In this document: positions 1 to 9,462 of the stretch, one piece after another
Layout: every line of letters begins with the position of its first letter
How positions within the stretch are numbered: position 1 is the first letter of the stretch
DNA from: Hansfordia pulvinata
Taxonomy: Eukaryota; Ascomycota; Sordariomycetes; Xylariales
NCBI GenBank assembly: GCA_006538405.1
Contig: BJKQ01000001.1
Coordinates: forward strand, 186,001 to 250,000
Direction: 5' to 3'
Length of the DNA: 64,000 nucleotides
Translations under genes and position numbers: made by a program
The notes under the pieces: model-generated
Databases searched by the model: none
What the model was told of the DNA's origin: nothing
The model's input: only the letters and a program-made list of their open reading frames with translations

Positions 1-2
1 CG

Positions 3-620
3 CACTCGTACGTTCCCCGCGCCGCGGAGGCGGCAGGAGGCGGCGGCGGCGGCAAGAAGCGGTTCAACCCGCTGCCCGCGGGCGCGCCCGGCAAGACGGC
101 CTTCGTGTCGGGCTTCGAGTTCAACGGCACCGTCGACCGCAGCTCGTACCTGGTCGTCGCGGACGCCATCCGGTGGCGCCGGCGCGTCTTCGGCGGCGAG
201 GACGCCATCGTCGCCTACACGCGGGAGCTGGCGCGCGAGGGCGGGCGCGCCGCCGCCACCGCCCTAGGCACCGAGGTCCTCGACAACGCCGAGGGCACGC
301 TGTCGGCCTGCGCCATGACGTATGTCCGGCTGCCCTTGCGGGTCACGGAGGAGGAGCAGCAGGCAGGGAGGGAGGGGAAGGGGGTGACGCTGTCCACCGA
401 GGAGGCCGGGCGCGCCGTCGACTGGGTCTCGCGCGCCCTCATGCGCGAGTACCACACGTTCGTGCCCCTGGTCCCGTACCGCGGCTGGCTGTGGGCCCGC
501 ATCAGCGCCCAGGTGTACCTCGACGTCGACGACTTTGCGTGGGCGGGGCGGGTGCTGGCGGCGCTTTGCCGGCGGGTTGCGGAGGGCGAGCACTTGAAGC
601 AGGTAACCTGGGGCTTGTAG
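3..620 (+). CDS. Class V aminotransferase-like PLP enzyme (3' part, runs off the left edge)
   Basis: The reading frame is open from the window edge, so only the C-terminal part is present (about 205 residues). The segment FEFNGTVDRSSYLVV, followed by a helix with IRWRRRVFGGEDAI and then LGTEVLDN and SACAMTYVRLPL, matches the C-terminal small domain of fungal isopenicillin-N-epimerase-like (LolT-type) class V aminotransferases. These are cytosolic PLP enzymes of varied cysteine or amino-acid chemistry. The PLP-binding lysine would lie upstream of the window, so activity cannot be judged. A Gly-rich linker (about residues 10-17 of the visible part) looks like a low-complexity insertion. The last codons follow a possible CAG/GTAACC splice donor, so the true C-terminus may differ slightly from the TAG at 618-620. 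Substrate unknown. Confidence 0.75.
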   Translation, partial: HSYVPRAAEAAGGGGGGKKRFNPLPAGAPGKTAFVSGFEFNGTVDRSSYLVVADAIRWRRRVFGGEDAIVAYTRELAREGGRAAATALGTEVLDNAEGTLSACAMTYVRLPLRVTEEEQQAGREGKGVTLSTEEAGRAVDWVSRALMREYHTFVPLVPYRGWLWARISAQVYLDVDDFAWAGRVLAALCRRVAEGEHLKQVTWGL

Positions 621-1286
621 TTTGTCTTGGGTTGGCTTACTGCATAGGGGTGCTCGGCCCTTGTCTGCGTCTCCGTAGTGTTGATCCGGGCTTCTCCAGT
701 CGCGGCGGCAGGTTGGCGATATGTCGCACCAAGTCTGTTTGATGTCCCCGTTCTCGTCTACTTGGTCCCGTGGAGTAGGCTAGCCGCGCTGCTCTCACTA
801 AACTACAACTACATCCTTCCAAGACTCACACTTGGCCGTCTCTCTCCGCGTTGCTGTGGCCAGCTTGTGGTGTTGATCTGCTGCCACATGAGCAATACAG
901 CGGATAGATGCTTGATGAACGAGTTGCTGCCTAATGGCTATCGCTGAAGAATCCAATCTCCGTGATGCTTCTTCTCTTGTCGATGTCATCTTGTTTTGAC
1001 AATTTGGTAATATGGAAACTTCAACCACATGATCGATCGTTTATACAAATCTGGTAGAACCTAGTATTTCCAGAGTGTGCGAGCCGAATCTTGCCCTCAG
1101 CCACCTGGGGAGATCTCGGTGCCTAATCACGTATATGTATACCAGACAGTAAGCGAGCTCGGCTTTTGTTTGCATTTGCCCTCCGATGCTGCCCGCTATG
1201 CAGGCCGTCAAGATCTCCGGCTGGAGTCCGGTTGCACGTTGCTACCAGCAACAGATAGGATTAGAATCCATGCTGTGCAAGTGTAC
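621..1286. other. Intergenic, no gene seen
   Basis: Convergent 3' flank between the aminotransferase-like gene and the methyltransferase-like gene. I see only short overlapping reading frames without family features, and no RNA gene. Confidence 0.6.
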
Positions 1287-2363
1287 TCAGTCATCGAATC
1301 TGATGAGCATCCGGTACCACAGCCACGTCGTCTGCCTGCCCTCCTGGAACTCGCCCGACCGGGCCTTCCACCCGTCGATGCCCCCCCACTTCCGGGTGTC
1401 GATCTCGGTGTACACGATCTCGCCGTCGGCGCCGCGGCGGCGGGCGTACGGCCTGGCCCACGCGTCCCTTACCTGCGCGCGGAACGGCGAAGCCGCGACG
1501 GCGCCCTCCCACAGGGCGACCCACGAGTCCTCGCTGTGCTTGACGCTCTTGGTGCCCCGCAGCGTCTCCTTGACGCCCTCCGTCCGCTCCACCGTCGACG
1601 ACTGCCCGCCGATCACCACGACGTCGCGGCCCGTGTCCTTCCTCAGCAGCTTCAGGCAGTTCCGGATGATCTGCGTCTGCTGCTCGACGTCGTACTGGTG
1701 GAAGACGGACGACAGGTGCAGGATGGTGATCGTGTTCTCGCGCTTGCGCAGGGGGTTCGAGGGGGAGAAGCCCCTCTCGTGGCCCTTGTCGAGGATGTCA
1801 GCGTCTCTGATGAAGTTTCCCTCCACTAAATGGCGCTCGGGCTCGCCGTCGAACAGGTCGAGGCCGATGTCGACGAGCTGGTTGTTCGTGTCGCTGGCAT
1901 AGACACGCTCGGCCGAGACCCCGTCCATGATGAGCTTGCGCGGGGCCACGCCGAAGCGCGCGCCGACGTCCAGGAAGCGATGCTCATCGCGGTAGTCCCC
2001 TGTTGTCATCGGGCGGAGCACGTCGCTCTCGTACTTGGGGTGCCTGGACAGCCGGAGGTCCATGAACGCCCCCGTGCGGATGTTCCCGGGGAGGGTCGTG
2101 CGACCGCTCCCCTCGTCCCTGTGGGTGCCGTCGTAGACGGCCTTGGCCGCCTTCCACGCGTCGGCGATACGCTTCGCCTGGTCGCCCTTGTCGCCGACCC
2201 CGCAGCGCCTCAGGAGGTCGCTGAAGTCCTGGGGGATGGTCGTGACTCTGCCCTCGGGGGTCATGAGGCTGTCGACCTTGCTGGCCGTCGATAGCAAGCC
2301 TGTCGGCACGGCGCTTGCCGAGCTGGCCAGTACCGTCCCTACGAGGACCCGAGACCAGAGCAT
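1287..2363 (-). CDS. SAM methyltransferase-like protein with N-terminal signal peptide
   Basis: Intronless frame of 358 residues. Residues 1 to about 19 (MLWSRVLVGTVLASSASAV) form a basic-hydrophobic-small sequence typical of a signal peptide with an Ala-x-Ala type end. The rest resembles class I SAM-dependent methyltransferases of the fungal type found near meroterpenoid and polyketide genes (AusD-like): RFLDVGARFG matches motif I, YASD supplies the acidic residue after beta-2, and ITILHLSSVFHQYD followed by RDVVVIGGQ fits the beta-4/beta-5 region. Motif I reads DVGARFG rather than the usual DxGxGxG, so SAM binding is probable but not certain. A secretory leader is unusual for an enzyme that needs SAM, which is scarce outside the cell. 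It may be ER-luminal or non-catalytic, or the true start may be internal. Confidence 0.7.
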   Translation of the reverse strand: MLWSRVLVGTVLASSASAVPTGLLSTASKVDSLMTPEGRVTTIPQDFSDLLRRCGVGDKGDQAKRIADAWKAAKAVYDGTHRDEGSGRTTLPGNIRTGAFMDLRLSRHPKYESDVLRPMTTGDYRDEHRFLDVGARFGVAPRKLIMDGVSAERVYASDTNNQLVDIGLDLFDGEPERHLVEGNFIRDADILDKGHERGFSPSNPLRKRENTITILHLSSVFHQYDVEQQTQIIRNCLKLLRKDTGRDVVVIGGQSSTVERTEGVKETLRGTKSVKHSEDSWVALWEGAVAASPFRAQVRDAWARPYARRRGADGEIVYTEIDTRKWGGIDGWKARSGEFQEGRQTTWLWYRMLIRFDD

Positions 2364-3242
2364 TTTGTCAAGTCGATAGGGCTGGTGGACACAGACAGGC
2401 CGTTCTTAAGCTGCAGTCGTGATGTGTAAGGGGTGAAATGAGCAGATGCTTCTGCTTGTCTTTGGTAACGAATCTGAACTCAGAGGGGGTTCTTAAACAA
2501 CAAAGATTGGGACTTCGATATACTCTTGACAAGGTCAACACCTCTAGAGAACTGGGTCCAATCCGCCTTGTCGCTTTCGCCGAGTGTCGACTGCCACCGA
2601 AACCGATGTATACGTAGAAATACGTGCTCCTCGCAAGAGCGCACGTTGCACCTCAAACTGGGCAATGGCCAAGTCGCGGGGTCGCTACCAAAATTGCCAC
2701 AATTGCCAACGCCGACCGTGGCGGTGGGTGTAGCTGCTGCGACGACAGTCGTATCGTAGCCGGATGCCCATTGCGCTCGCTCGATGGGAGTCTCCATGCC
2801 GAGCCTTGAAGTCGCCTTTCTCGCCTAGCTGTGTACTGCCTTCAGGATCCGTGGCGGACCTCGCTTGCAGAGTCTTCCTGTTGGTGCGTACCTGCGGTTG
2901 CCAAGATGTGAGGCGCATCTGCGTGCCTTTCCGCCACTACGGTGTTCTTGACATTGGGGCATATCGTTTGGAGCCGATTTCCATGCATATTGGGGCTCGC
3001 CTACGGGGCGCAGTGGCTTGAATACGTGTGAGCTTAATAGTTCGACGGGCAAAACGGCGGTTGAGTTCGCGATATCACATCAGGAGCGTAGTAGCACAGA
3101 ATCCCTTGGTCACGTTATTGTCCTATCAAGACGGCGGACTACCCCATCGCAAACAAAAAGCCAGGCCTGACCTGACGTGCATAGTAATCATCCGCCGATA
3201 ACCCAGCAGAATGAGGCCAACAATGCAGCAAAAGAAAAAATG
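2364..3242. other. Intergenic, no protein gene seen
   Basis: Holds the promoter side of the methyltransferase-like gene (minus) and the 3' flank of the tRNA (minus). On the minus strand the tRNA is followed by a T-rich run (complement of 3230-3240), a normal RNA polymerase III terminator. No other feature is supported. Confidence 0.6.
3230..3240 (-). terminator. RNA polymerase III terminator of the tRNA-Arg gene
   Basis: Read on the minus strand this is six T, one C and four T, starting two bases after the tRNA 3' end. That is the position and composition expected of a Pol III stop. Confidence 0.8.
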
Positions 3243-3314
3243 CGACCAGCACGGGACTCGAACCCGCAATCTTCACCACCGGAAAGTGACGCGATACCAT
3301 TTCGCTAACCGGCC
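3243..3314 (-). tRNA. tRNA-Arg (anticodon CCG)
   Basis: A 72-nt cloverleaf folds on the minus strand. The acceptor pairs GGCCGGT with GCTGGTC (with G-U pairs), the D stem is GCGA/TCGC around a GG-containing loop, the anticodon stem is TCACT/GGTGA with loop TTCCGGT, the variable loop has five bases, and the T arm is GCGGG-TTCGAGT-CCCGT. U33 is present and the anticodon reads CCG, decoding the arginine codon CGG. CCA is not encoded, as usual for eukaryotes, and there is no intron. The T-run just downstream supports Pol III transcription. Confidence 0.93.
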
Positions 3315-4238
3315 GTTTCAACACGATCTTGAAGGACTTGGTTGGAACTCCTCGCTGTGTTAGAGTGACGACGCCGTTTATTATAGATCTTGTCATTTTC
3401 AGCTCTCAGAACAGCAGCGATTGGCCCCTTGACTGCCCGACATCATGCTGCCACGGCGATCTTGACCGCGGCCCCGATCCCGCGTGCAAACGCGCGCGCT
3501 CTTTGTGGCCGTAGGAACCTGCCGCACAAAGATCGGGTTGCAGAGCCAAGCAGTCTCATACATGCCCAATTCCGGCTTTTCGCCGTCTCGTTAACGTCGG
3601 CGCGACACAAGTCGCCGGTGGCTTGGTTGGCGCAACACACACATCGACCGACATGGATGTCCGCCTGCAGGGGAAAGGGGGATGCGCTTTCTACATCGCC
3701 GTCTTGGTCGCTGATACGCCTCAGCGCCGTCGCCAATGTGCCTCGCAAGTGCCAGTCGACTCCGGGCTAAGGCTCGTGATCATGACCTGCTTGTGCCCTG
3801 TCGTGTCTGCATTCTCTCCCCAACACCAGAGGGTGGCTCGTCGCTAATTGGTGCCCGCTCGTGCCGTGGCAGCGCACGCCGAATCGCCCCGTGCCTGTCG
3901 CGTCAAAGGGGCATTCGCATAGGCTAAGCCTCACTGTCACCAGCTATGGAAACGCCGAGGCGGACTATCGAGTGGTTAACGGACGAATAGCTGCGATACG
4001 ACGGCTACGTTCACCGCCGTGAATCAGCCTGAAAAGGCTGCCAAAAGTACCATGCATCACCTGCAAAGCACGGACGGGCGAGCCGCACGCCGTGTGTTGT
4101 TGCACCACGTACAGCCTGCTATCGCCCTTGCTTGGGAGAGTAGAAGTTTAAGTTTCCCACTTCGTCGCGCCGCAGTCAGCTCGACGTTCACACCTACACC
4201 CCGGTCTACTACCATGGTCTTAGGGGAGGCTTGCTGAC
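3315..4238. other. Intergenic, no gene seen
   Basis: Upstream side of the tRNA and promoter side of the Fungal_N gene. Several overlapping frames exist but none has a signal peptide, domain or codon pattern that I can support. Confidence 0.55.
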
Positions 4239-6262
4239 ATGGACCCGATCACCGCTCTGGGGCCGCCGGCTCTGTGTTTGGCATTGCATCTTTCGGCTTG
4301 GAGCTTGCAAAACACCTGGTCAAGTTCGGCAGCAAAGTCCTTGAGGCGAGAGAGGACCTGCAAACAATTCTCGAAAGCATCGAGAGCACGGCTGCGTCGC
4401 TGAACCAACTTCATTCATATCTTGAGCACGAACAGCAGAGCGTCTCTCAAGGCGGGCGCCCTCACATATTTGGGCAAACGGCCCTGGACGAGATTCGCCG
4501 TACTGCTGAGAAATGCCTCTTTATTTTCTGGAAGATCGAAGCTACATTCGGAAAGAAACCCTATTCCGATGAAGATCAGGCGCCCCGGCTGTCCATGTTC
4601 TACCAAAAGCTTTCGGAAGCGCCGAATCGGGGGACGCTCGAGCTGCCACAGGGGGTATCGCCAAAGGCGCTTCGCCTGCCCGACCGACTGCGCTGGCCTT
4701 TGATTCTACCCAAACTGGAGAGCTACGGGAGTCAACTCCAGGCTCACCAGCTCAATCTGGTTGTCATGCTACAGGTGACAACGTTGGCTGAGTATCAGCA
4801 CATGCCGTGAGTGGCTCGTCTATTGCTTCCAGATCATGACTGCTGACCACCTTGAGGACAAAGTCGTCCCCACGACTTCTCGAGGCGTTCCGAGATCCGC
4901 GATGTGATCCTCGAATGTTTGGAACAGATCGCGACTCATCATCCTGATCAGACATTCCTACCAACTTTCTCCCCGAAGACTTGGACCTGGACTGTCAGCC
5001 ATATTTCAACCGAGCAAGACCACCTGATGCTCCAGGCGACCGTTCATCCTACGACACTCATGAAAGTGAGATCCGCTACATCGTTCAGGTCATCCCATAC
5101 TGGTGATGATAATGGCGAGAGCACTGCCAGTAGCTCAAGAATGGCCGGCCAAACCGACAGCGCGAGTCCGAACGAGCCTCGAATGAGCGAGTGTATCTCA
5201 GCACCTGGCGCGACGAGCTTTAACGACCCAGATCACACGCGAAGAAACCTCCGTGGAGCCCCCGATGCGGAGGGCAATAGCCGCGATACAATACCCCTGT
5301 CGCAAGAGCGATCCCGTCCAGGGGCTGGTCCAATTCTATCAGCCTGGCCAGAGCTAATGGTCTGGCAGATTCGGCCTCAAGAAGGCAAAGTGAGCCCGGC
5401 TGACATCAGCCGCGGAAAGTGGACGCATTGTGATATTGAGAAGCAAGCATTCAGCCAGGAGCTCATTAAGTCCATGCTTCAGACCTTGCAGGCTCCCTCC
5501 AGGCTCGGCCGAAAGCCAAAAACATGCGTTGAAAAGAAAACGTCGCTTGCGTTCGAGCAGCAACGAAGGATAGAAGAGTTAACTCTCAGAATCACACAAG
5601 AGGTGGAGCACAGCCAACAAGAGGCTGCTTCAAGCTATTGCGTCTACAGCCTACACGACATTGAGAAGATTCACTGCAAGAAATCCGTCCGGAGCCGTCA
5701 CGTCATTTCTTTGCTGATATACTTCCGGGACGCATGGCCAGATCTCCAACCGAGGCTTGAGCTGTCGCAGAAACCCAAAAGCGCTGGATTCTTGCTTGAT
5801 GGGGTGTTCGAGAAGCTCATGCCCGGCGGGAAGCCAAAACGTTGCAGGAAGAGCACAAACCGCCATCATAACAACAGAAAGAGCTCCTTCAAGCCTGTTC
5901 CATGCCCGAGGCCCGGGTGAGTAGACCCTGACTGCTTCTGTTTCCAATGCGATGTCTAACAAGTCTACAGAGCGGCATCAAACGAATCTTCCCGTCCAGC
6001 TGGTGGCCATGCTGGTTGCATCATGTCAGACGAGTCCCCATCACCTTCCAGGGTGGAATATGTTAGAGCCATTAGAGTCGAACCCATTGACTCTTCATTA
6101 TCCGACAGGCCGACATCTCTCAGCGGCGTCCACTGGCCTAGCACGGATCTCTGGCTCCCAGAAGACTTTGACCCGGTGGAGGAGCTCCTACGACAATGGA
6201 TGCCGGCCCGGGGTGACTCTGCTGGCGACTCGGTCCCTGAGTTGGCGGATGACGAGCTCTAG
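4239..6262 (+). CDS. Fungal_N-domain protein (azaphilone-cluster-protein-L-type N-terminus), frame break near the start
   Basis: The ATG at 4239 opens with MDPITALG, the classic start of the Fungal_N family, but the frame is lost at the GGGG run 4259-4262. One base more would join it to SVFGIASFGLELAKHLVKF, which continues the family pattern. The N-terminal domain (about residues 1-190) is helical and ends with LRWPLILPKLESYGSQL and LNLVVMLQV, where family members carry a hydrophobic helix. I propose introns at about 4807-4884 (GTGAGT; acceptor uncertain) and 5917-5970 (GTGAGT, CTAAC branch, CAG; phase agrees). The C-terminal half is Ser/Glu-rich, unrecognised, and ends with an acidic tail. 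Family members are often receptor-like (ankyrin or NACHT fusions); this one shows no such module. Function unknown. Confidence 0.65.
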
Positions 6263-6996
6263 AGAATTCGCTCTCTGTATCTATAGCCCCTTAGCCTGGT
6301 GGCTGAGTAACAGGACTCTGGTCTCCCTCTCATTTTCTCTTGTCAAGCCCCCAAAGCGTGAAAAGAGTTGAGTCGACGACCTTTCTACGTGCGAAACCAT
6401 TTAGAGTTCGTGTTCCACTTGTGCAATCTACAGACAACACAGCGCAAGCAAGTGCGAGATCTCTTTCGCGATCTGCCCCAATGTCGCAGCCCTTCTTTTT
6501 GTGCAGCCCGTGATTTGCGCGATGTCCGCGCCCGATTCGGTCATGTCGCGCACCGTCTGCCCGATCCCGCCGGGGCCGGTTTTGGATGCGACGGGTTTGT
6601 CTTTGCTGTACCCTCTGCTCTGTCTTTTCATACGGTTCTTGAGTTCGTTCCCGCTGAGATGTCCATTATGATATATACTATCGCTACAAATCCTCGACCG
6701 TATAAGACCGTTTGGAGACGCACAGTAAACACTAATAGAGAAAAGGTCCGCGAGCTGTTAGCAGATTGGGCTCTCCAGAATATCTAACACCACCCATTTC
6801 AGTGCAGGTTTCATAGACTGGTAACTACGGTGACCCTAGTCAGGAAAGCGTTACTCTATCCCGACAAGACGCGTAGCCTGACCCGCTCTGTCGTTACCAG
6901 TCAATAGCGACGACATACCGCCGAGGCGCTCAGCCCCCTCGTGTCGAAGAGTCTCTCAGAACAACGTGATGGTTCATTGTCCTGCTCCTCAGACGT
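6263..6996. other. Intergenic with a small terminal-inverted-repeat element
   Basis: No supported gene. It contains the 87-bp inverted-repeat element listed separately. Overlapping frames at 6368-6787 (plus) and 6428-6631 (minus) lack family features. Confidence 0.5.
6816..6902. repeat. 87-bp element with 10-bp terminal inverted repeats
   Basis: GACTGGTAAC at 6816-6825 is mirrored exactly by GTTACCAGTC at 6893-6902, and the match continues imperfectly inward (alternate bases for about seven more positions). TA dinucleotides lie at or near both outer edges. The form fits a miniature inverted-repeat transposon relic or a structured RNA. No coding capacity. Confidence 0.4.
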
Positions 6997-8430
6997 TTAG
7001 TCATGGATCTGTCCGAGGAAGCCAGGCAGGATGACCTGGCCGTGGTCCGACTTGTAGCTCTTGCCCTTCTTCTGCTGCCACGTCTGCTTGGCCGTTGTGA
7101 ATTCTGGAGTCATCTGTCAGCTTGGTGCTCAAGAATCCGCATGTCCGTCTACACCCACCTCCCATGGTCGGAACCTTGTGCCCGCCCCTCTGAAACTCGT
7201 TCTGCACATGGCCTGCCCGCTTCAGCACCGGAGAGTCGACCGTCTTGAGGACGAGGTCGTTCTGTGGCCGGGCGAAGTACAGCAGGCCGAGGCGGTCGAC
7301 GTGCTGCTGGTCCTTGGGCGGTACGGATACCTGTTGTTCAGAGTTAGTCCACCAGCACTGAGATGTAGGTCCCGTTCTCTCTGTGTCCTCGTCGGTCAGA
7401 ACTCACCCTGTGAATGGTCGACTTGATGTAGCCATCCGTCAGGAAGCTGAGGGCGTCGCAGGCGTTGACGGTCAGGCTGCCGTCGAGGGGCTTGGCCCAC
7501 TTCCAGCCGCCGGTCTCGTGGTCCTTGATCTGCAGGGCGGCGACGGGCTGGCGGAAGAGCAGGGTGATGGTGCCGAGGTCGGTGTGGCCGTGGGACCACA
7601 GGCCGTCGCCGAGGCGGGCGATCTCGTCCGGCGAGAAGCGCGAGTACTTCATGTAGCGCAGGTGCGACTCGTCGTGGACGTCCCAGCGGTGCACGCGCGT
7701 GAAGTGGTCGGGCGGCAGCTCCAGCGCCAGCGCGATCAGGTGGTTCAGCGGGTCGAGCACCCGGTCGTGCAGGTCCTTGGCGAACCCCTCGATCAGCTGC
7801 TTGTTGTCCTGGAGGAGCTGCGGCAGCGGCTGGGTGATGTGGCCGTCGTTGGCTGTTATAGTTCAACGCCTCGTCAGCCTTGAGTGTCTTTTTTTTTGGG
7901 GGGGGGGGGTTGAGCTCGCAACTCAACTGGGAGAGGACTACTGCGTCGCCATCTTCTTGTTGCTATGGGCCATACTCACTCGCCATGTTCCAGACCTCGG
8001 TCTTGTCCCGGATGCCGCCGCCGAGCTCGCGCCGCCCCGCCGGCCGGTAGCCGTTGTACTCGCCCGCGTCGAGGTCGGGCACGTACTTGAGCTTCTCGTC
8101 GAGCGGCAGCTCGTAGAACTGCTGCCCGAGCGCGAACTGGCGGTCGACGGCCTCCTGTGCGATCCCAAAGTTGGTCACGTAGAAGAAGCCCTTGGTCCGC
8201 ACCGCGTCGATGAGCGTCTGCGCCAGCTCCGCGTTGCCCTCGGGCGTCCCGTACTTGGCGAGGTCGACCGTGGGCACTGTGATATCACGGCGGCGGAGAG
8301 CAGGTCAGAGGGGAGGATGGTCCGAGAGAGGTTGCTGGGGAGCAGATGCGAACTCACAGTCGGCCCAGTCCAGGTTCTCCTTGGTCTCCGGGACGTGGGA
8401 GTACTGGTAGAGGTGGGTTGCGGAGGGCAT
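6997..8430 (-). CDS. 2-oxoglutarate/Fe(II)-dependent dioxygenase (isopenicillin-N-synthase-like fold)
   Basis: Five exons on the minus strand (8430-8358, 8276-7980, 7852-7407, 7330-7159, 7103-6997) join in phase to 364 residues ending in GFLGQIHD. The N-terminal DIOX_N region contains PTVDLAKYGTPEGNAEL and GFFYVTNFGI. The metal triad is visible as H213-T-D215 (GHTDLGT) and H271 (STIHR). The usual 2OG-binding R-x-S reads R-L-G (DRLGLLYFARP), a variant worth noting. Such cytosolic enzymes hydroxylate, desaturate or cyclise small molecules; the substrate cannot be inferred. All introns begin GTGAGT or GTGGGT, and intron 2 holds a T9G12 run on the plus strand. It is divergent from the MFS permease gene about 1 kb away, so the two may be co-regulated. 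Confidence 0.88.
7889..7909. repeat. T9G12 homopolymer pair inside a dioxygenase intron
   Basis: Nine T followed by twelve G on the plus strand, within intron 2 of the dioxygenase gene and about 37-57 nt upstream of its acceptor on the minus strand. Run lengths may be unreliable. Confidence 0.8.
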
Positions 8431-9462
8431 CGTGTCGTCTATGTCTCGAAGCAGACAGTATCTGGGATATTCTAGAGTTTACCCTTGCAAAGGACGGCGC
8501 TCTGTTCTTGCACCCAAGCGAATAGGACGCAGTCTGACAGGCAGCTCCACGCTTTATCATCTGGCTGTCCATCGGGGAAATGCCCGACACTGCCATCCGG
8601 CGTCTCCCGGTTTCCATCTCCCGATGAACCCCCATGCCTCGACTCGAGGTCATCATGGCAATTGGCCTCTCACGTGCCTCTCGAGCCGATTCGGCGTAGG
8701 AACGGCTGCAGTCGTTCGCAGGATTAGGGGCGTCCCCCGCACGGGGCGCATCAGCCCGATCTCTCCCCCCCCCCCCCCCCCCCTCATGCCGGCACTTTCG
8801 CCATCCACCGGCAGATGGCGTCAGCGGACAGAGATTCAGCGGGTGCTTGGTGACTTCTGGGCAGTATTTCAGTTGCGATGCAGTGATTGAGGGCGTGAGG
8901 ATGAGAATCAAGCGGCACTGTTCGCCGTAGTGGTCGTTGGTGGGGGGTCCCGCGATGGCGTGCTTCATGGAAGCCATGATACTATCCCCAGAATACGACG
9001 CGCCGCGCGGTTTTGCGTGCTGCGCCGCCGCTCCCATAGGCCCGCCACGCCTTGCTAGGCCGCGCAGTTATCTGATTCTCCAACCCACGAAAGTGTCCAG
9101 TCACGCGTCCCCGGCGCCGACAAGCGCCCGCCGCACCGTGCTCGACGAACCACGAGGAAGACTGCCCGAGCAACGGGCCGAGTGCCAGTGAGCCTGGGCC
9201 CCTCCCCCTCCCCTTTCGACGGGCAGTGCGGCGTGATCGCCATCGTCCGGAGAATGGCGTTTGCCTGTTGGGTGCCGGAGCTCGGGGACCGTCTTCCGCG
9301 CTGATCGTCGCGACCGTAAGCCGCGCGTTGGTCGGAAAGGTCCCGACGCCGAGGTGCCGCATTCCCACGACGTTGAAATAGCCAGGCCGTGAATGGCCCG
9401 ATGTCCAAGATGCAGCTGAGCGTCAACACCATCACTGTCACTGACGGTTTGTAGCAGCAGCC
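8431..9462. promoter_or_regulatory. Shared divergent promoter region with a C19 run
   Basis: About 1.03 kb separates the starts of the dioxygenase (minus) and the MFS permease (plus), so both promoters must lie here. The only striking sequence is an uninterrupted run of 19 C at 8765-8783. I see no other gene. Confidence 0.5.

Noticed and set aside
6428..6631. Minus-strand frame of 67 codons next to the inverted-repeat element, considered as a transposase fragment
   Set aside because: No recognisable transposase or reverse-transcriptase motif, and it overlaps an equally long plus frame.
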